A stretch of DNA of 64,000 nucleotides from Halopenitus sp041821145 (GTDB taxonomy: Archaea > Halobacteriota > Halobacteria > Halobacteriales > Haloferacaceae), in the NCBI RefSeq assembly GCF_041821145.1, contig NZ_JBGUBC010000003.1, positions 1-64,000 of the forward strand, in the 5' to 3' direction. The notes beneath the pieces are model-generated. The model was not told where the DNA came from. It did no database searches and was given only the letters and a program-made list of their open reading frames with translations. Made by a program: the position numbers and the translations under genes. Shown piece after piece: positions 62,558 to 64,000 of this stretch (the stretch's first letter is position 1; the number at the start of each line of letters is the position of its first letter).

Positions 62558-63427
62558 TCACTCCGTCTGCCGGTCGTCTTCGGCTCCGACGTCGTCGCTC
62601 TCCTCGCTGCCCTCGTCGTCGTATTGCGATTCCCCGTATCGCTCGGACAGCTCGTCGGCGTACGATAGCTTATCGTTGGCCTTTCGAAAGACGCCGAGGA
62701 GGGTGTGGATCTCCCGATCGGTCGGGTGTGCGCGTCCGAGCACCCGTCTAAACAGGGTTTGGCATCGGTCGCGGCGATGCTCGCGGTGATCAGCATGTTC
62801 GAGGAAGTCCCCGAAGTATTGGTGGAGCCGCTCGATGTCACCCTCGGCTGCCCGTTTGCGTTCGACGTCGGGTAGCTGGTACTCGTCGACGGTGAGATCG
62901 CGAAGCTCGTACAACAGGACGGTCGCGGCCTGTCCGAGGTTGAGAACCGGATATTCCTCGTCGGCCGGGATCGAACACACCTGATCGAGGCGGGCGAGTT
63001 CATCGTTGTTGAGTCCCTTGCTCTCGCGGCCGAAGACGAGCGCCGTGCGCGTCTCGACGGTCGCAAGCGACTCGCGCAGTTCCGTCGGCGTTGAGAAGGG
63101 ATATCGAACGTGCCGTCTGGCGTCCTCCCCGGTGATCGCCGTACAGCCGACCGTGTGATATCGGTTTATCACTTCATCGAAGGTCACCGTCTCGGCGTTG
63201 GGAAGGACGTCCTCGCGGGCGTGTCCGGCGAACCCGTACGCCTCGCCATCCTCCGGAAGCGCCGGCGGGTCGATCAGTTTGAGCTCCGAGAGCCCGAAAT
63301 TCTTCATTGCGCGGGCGATCGTCCCGACGTTCCCCGGCGTTTCCGGTTCGACAACGACGACGACGGGCGCCCTCGATCGCGGCTCCGACGGGGGCGTCTC
63401 CGCCGGGGCGGTATCCGGATCGCTCAT
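62558..63427 (-). CDS. trmJ: tRNA 2'-O-methyltransferase, TrmJ-like (SpoU family)
   Basis: A 289-residue SPOUT-fold methyltransferase. Motif 1 is VVVVEPETPGNVGTIARAMKN (blocks around 23-43), motif 2 ALVFGRESKGLNNDEL (about 128-143) and motif 3 NLGQAATVLLYELRDL (about 163-178), which forms the trefoil knot binding SAM. A C-terminal helical domain and disordered acidic tail follow. The likely reaction is 2'-O-methylation of residue 32 in tRNA. Its start overlaps the stop of the upstream gene by 4 bp. Confidence 0.9.
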   Translation of the reverse strand: MSDPDTAPAETPPSEPRSRAPVVVVVEPETPGNVGTIARAMKNFGLSELKLIDPPALPEDGEAYGFAGHAREDVLPNAETVTFDEVINRYHTVGCTAITGEDARRHVRYPFSTPTELRESLATVETRTALVFGRESKGLNNDELARLDQVCSIPADEEYPVLNLGQAATVLLYELRDLTVDEYQLPDVERKRAAEGDIERLHQYFGDFLEHADHREHRRDRCQTLFRRVLGRAHPTDREIHTLLGVFRKANDKLSYADELSERYGESQYDDEGSEESDDVGAEDDRQTE

Positions 63428-64000
63428 CGGTCCGCACGCGGGTACTCCGTCGACAGGTCGAGGTCGCTTTCGGCGATCGCCTCAGGATCGACGCGCTCGG
63501 CCTCGCGTTCGGCCGCCTCCTCGTCGTCCTCGACGTATGATCGGATGTCGATCCGCCGTCCCTCGAAGTCCGCTTCGAGCCGGTCTTGAACCTCGTTTTG
63601 TCCCGGCGGATCCGGGAGCCCTTCCGGGTCCGCATCCACATGCTCGAGGCCGCCGTATCCCTCCGGTGCGCGATTTCCGGCGGCGTACCACTCGTGGAAC
63701 TGATCGGCAAACTCGGCCGATCCCTTGTGTTCGCGGCCCCCCGCCTCCCGGAACCAGTAGAGGAAATCCTGCTCGTGATCCGCACACAGCAGTAGCTCGC
63801 CGAGCGGCTCGCCGTAGACGATCGCGGCCGGGGTGGCCCGGTGGATGTCCGATTTCCCGTGTTCGATATAGCAGGCGTCACACGGCTCCTCGACGAGCTT
63901 TTGGAGGCGAACCAGTCGTTCGCGTGGTTCCTCGGGGATCTCATCGAGTGGTTTGAACTCCCCGTTCTCGTCGAATATCTCGGACTCCTCGAACCGCCAG
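63424..64000 (-). CDS. Conserved haloarchaeal protein, 5' end outside window
   Basis: The C-terminal 192 or so codons of an acidic protein whose frame is open to the right edge, so the start lies beyond the window. Read from the edge it contains RFEESEIFDENGEFKPLDEI, PCDACYIEHGKSDIHRATPAAIVYGE with a CxxC pair, LLLCADHEQDFLYWFREAGG with another Cys, and FADQFHEWYAAGNRAPEGY. I do not recognise the family. Zinc or nucleic-acid binding is possible given the Cys/His placement. It is translationally coupled to trmJ (ATGA overlap), which suggests a role near tRNA modification, by inference only. A shorter call from the internal GTG at 63639 would miss two thirds of the visible part. Confidence 0.75.
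   Translation of the reverse strand, partial: WRFEESEIFDENGEFKPLDEIPEEPRERLVRLQKLVEEPCDACYIEHGKSDIHRATPAAIVYGEPLGELLLCADHEQDFLYWFREAGGREHKGSAEFADQFHEWYAAGNRAPEGYGGLEHVDADPEGLPDPPGQNEVQDRLEADFEGRRIDIRSYVEDDEEAAEREAERVDPEAIAESDLDLSTEYPRADR

Overview
The window is chromosomal DNA of a haloarchaeon (class Halobacteria). The evidence is the high GC content, the very acidic proteins, and a set of archaeal or haloarchaeal proteins: DnaG primase, ribosomal protein S6e, deoxyhypusine synthase, Trm1, archaeal TrmJ, halophilic [2Fe-2S] ferredoxin, PurC of haloarchaeal type, a LOR/SDH-type (TIGR00300) protein and a Bat-type HTH_10 regulator. Many genes carry an AT-rich TATA-like box centred about 26-28 nt before the start codon, the layout of leaderless haloarchaeal transcripts. 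I used this spacing to choose several start codons, including GTG starts. The genus cannot be fixed from the sequence alone.

Layout. 1-6.2 kb: the end of an XTP pyrophosphatase gene, then a PIN-like protein, a TrkA-like NAD-binding protein, an EamA permease, a CBS-pair protein, a DUF1684 protein, an AAA ATPase with a (His-Asp)13 tail and a Cys-cluster protein. 6.3-13.8 kb: tRNA-His, an SlyD-like FKBP, two adjacent DUF1508 repeat proteins, a large PAS/GAF/HTH_10 regulator, a mini zinc-ribbon protein, and a site-2 protease and a cupin sharing one symmetric promoter. 14-25.5 kb: aconitase, dUTPase, a 121-bp tandem repeat built from tRNA-Lys 3' ends beside tRNA-Lys, a Vms1-like ribosome-rescue hydrolase, Pgi, a CPBP protease, NurA, PurU, PurC and the TIGR00300 enzyme. 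25.5-36 kb: an intergenic stretch with a candidate RNA, an M23-fold protein, a lipoate-ligase-like protein, S6e, the siroheme/haem cluster (ahbAB-sirC-hemA), a Nif3-like protein, an FAD oxidoreductase and an SSS transporter with its DUF3311 partner. 36-44.7 kb: DnaG, a GNAT, a DUF92 protein, a degenerate cis-prenyltransferase, RimI, PepF, a nucleoside phosphorylase and a K+ channel. 44.7-53.5 kb: a zinc-ribbon protein, SufU-like and SufS proteins, a tungstate-type ABC transporter (tupABC), an NfuA-like protein, a PiT transporter, ferredoxin and OsmC. 53.5-64 kb: a CcdA-TlpA-SCO1 redox/copper cluster, a ferritin-like protein, deoxyhypusine synthase, SerS, a SWIM protein, Trm1, a BrkB-like protein, PAP2, TrmJ and a protein running off the right edge.

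Most of this is a housekeeping backbone. I see no transposase, integrase, CRISPR array, toxin-antitoxin pair or recognisable defence island. The most interesting signals are small: the mirror-symmetric shared promoter, the tRNA-Lys-derived tandem repeat, a cis-prenyltransferase paralogue lacking its catalytic motif beside a DUF92 protein, palindromes placed on promoters of metal and ion genes, a His-Asp repeat tail, and a gene-free stretch with an orphan promoter and a strong hairpin.
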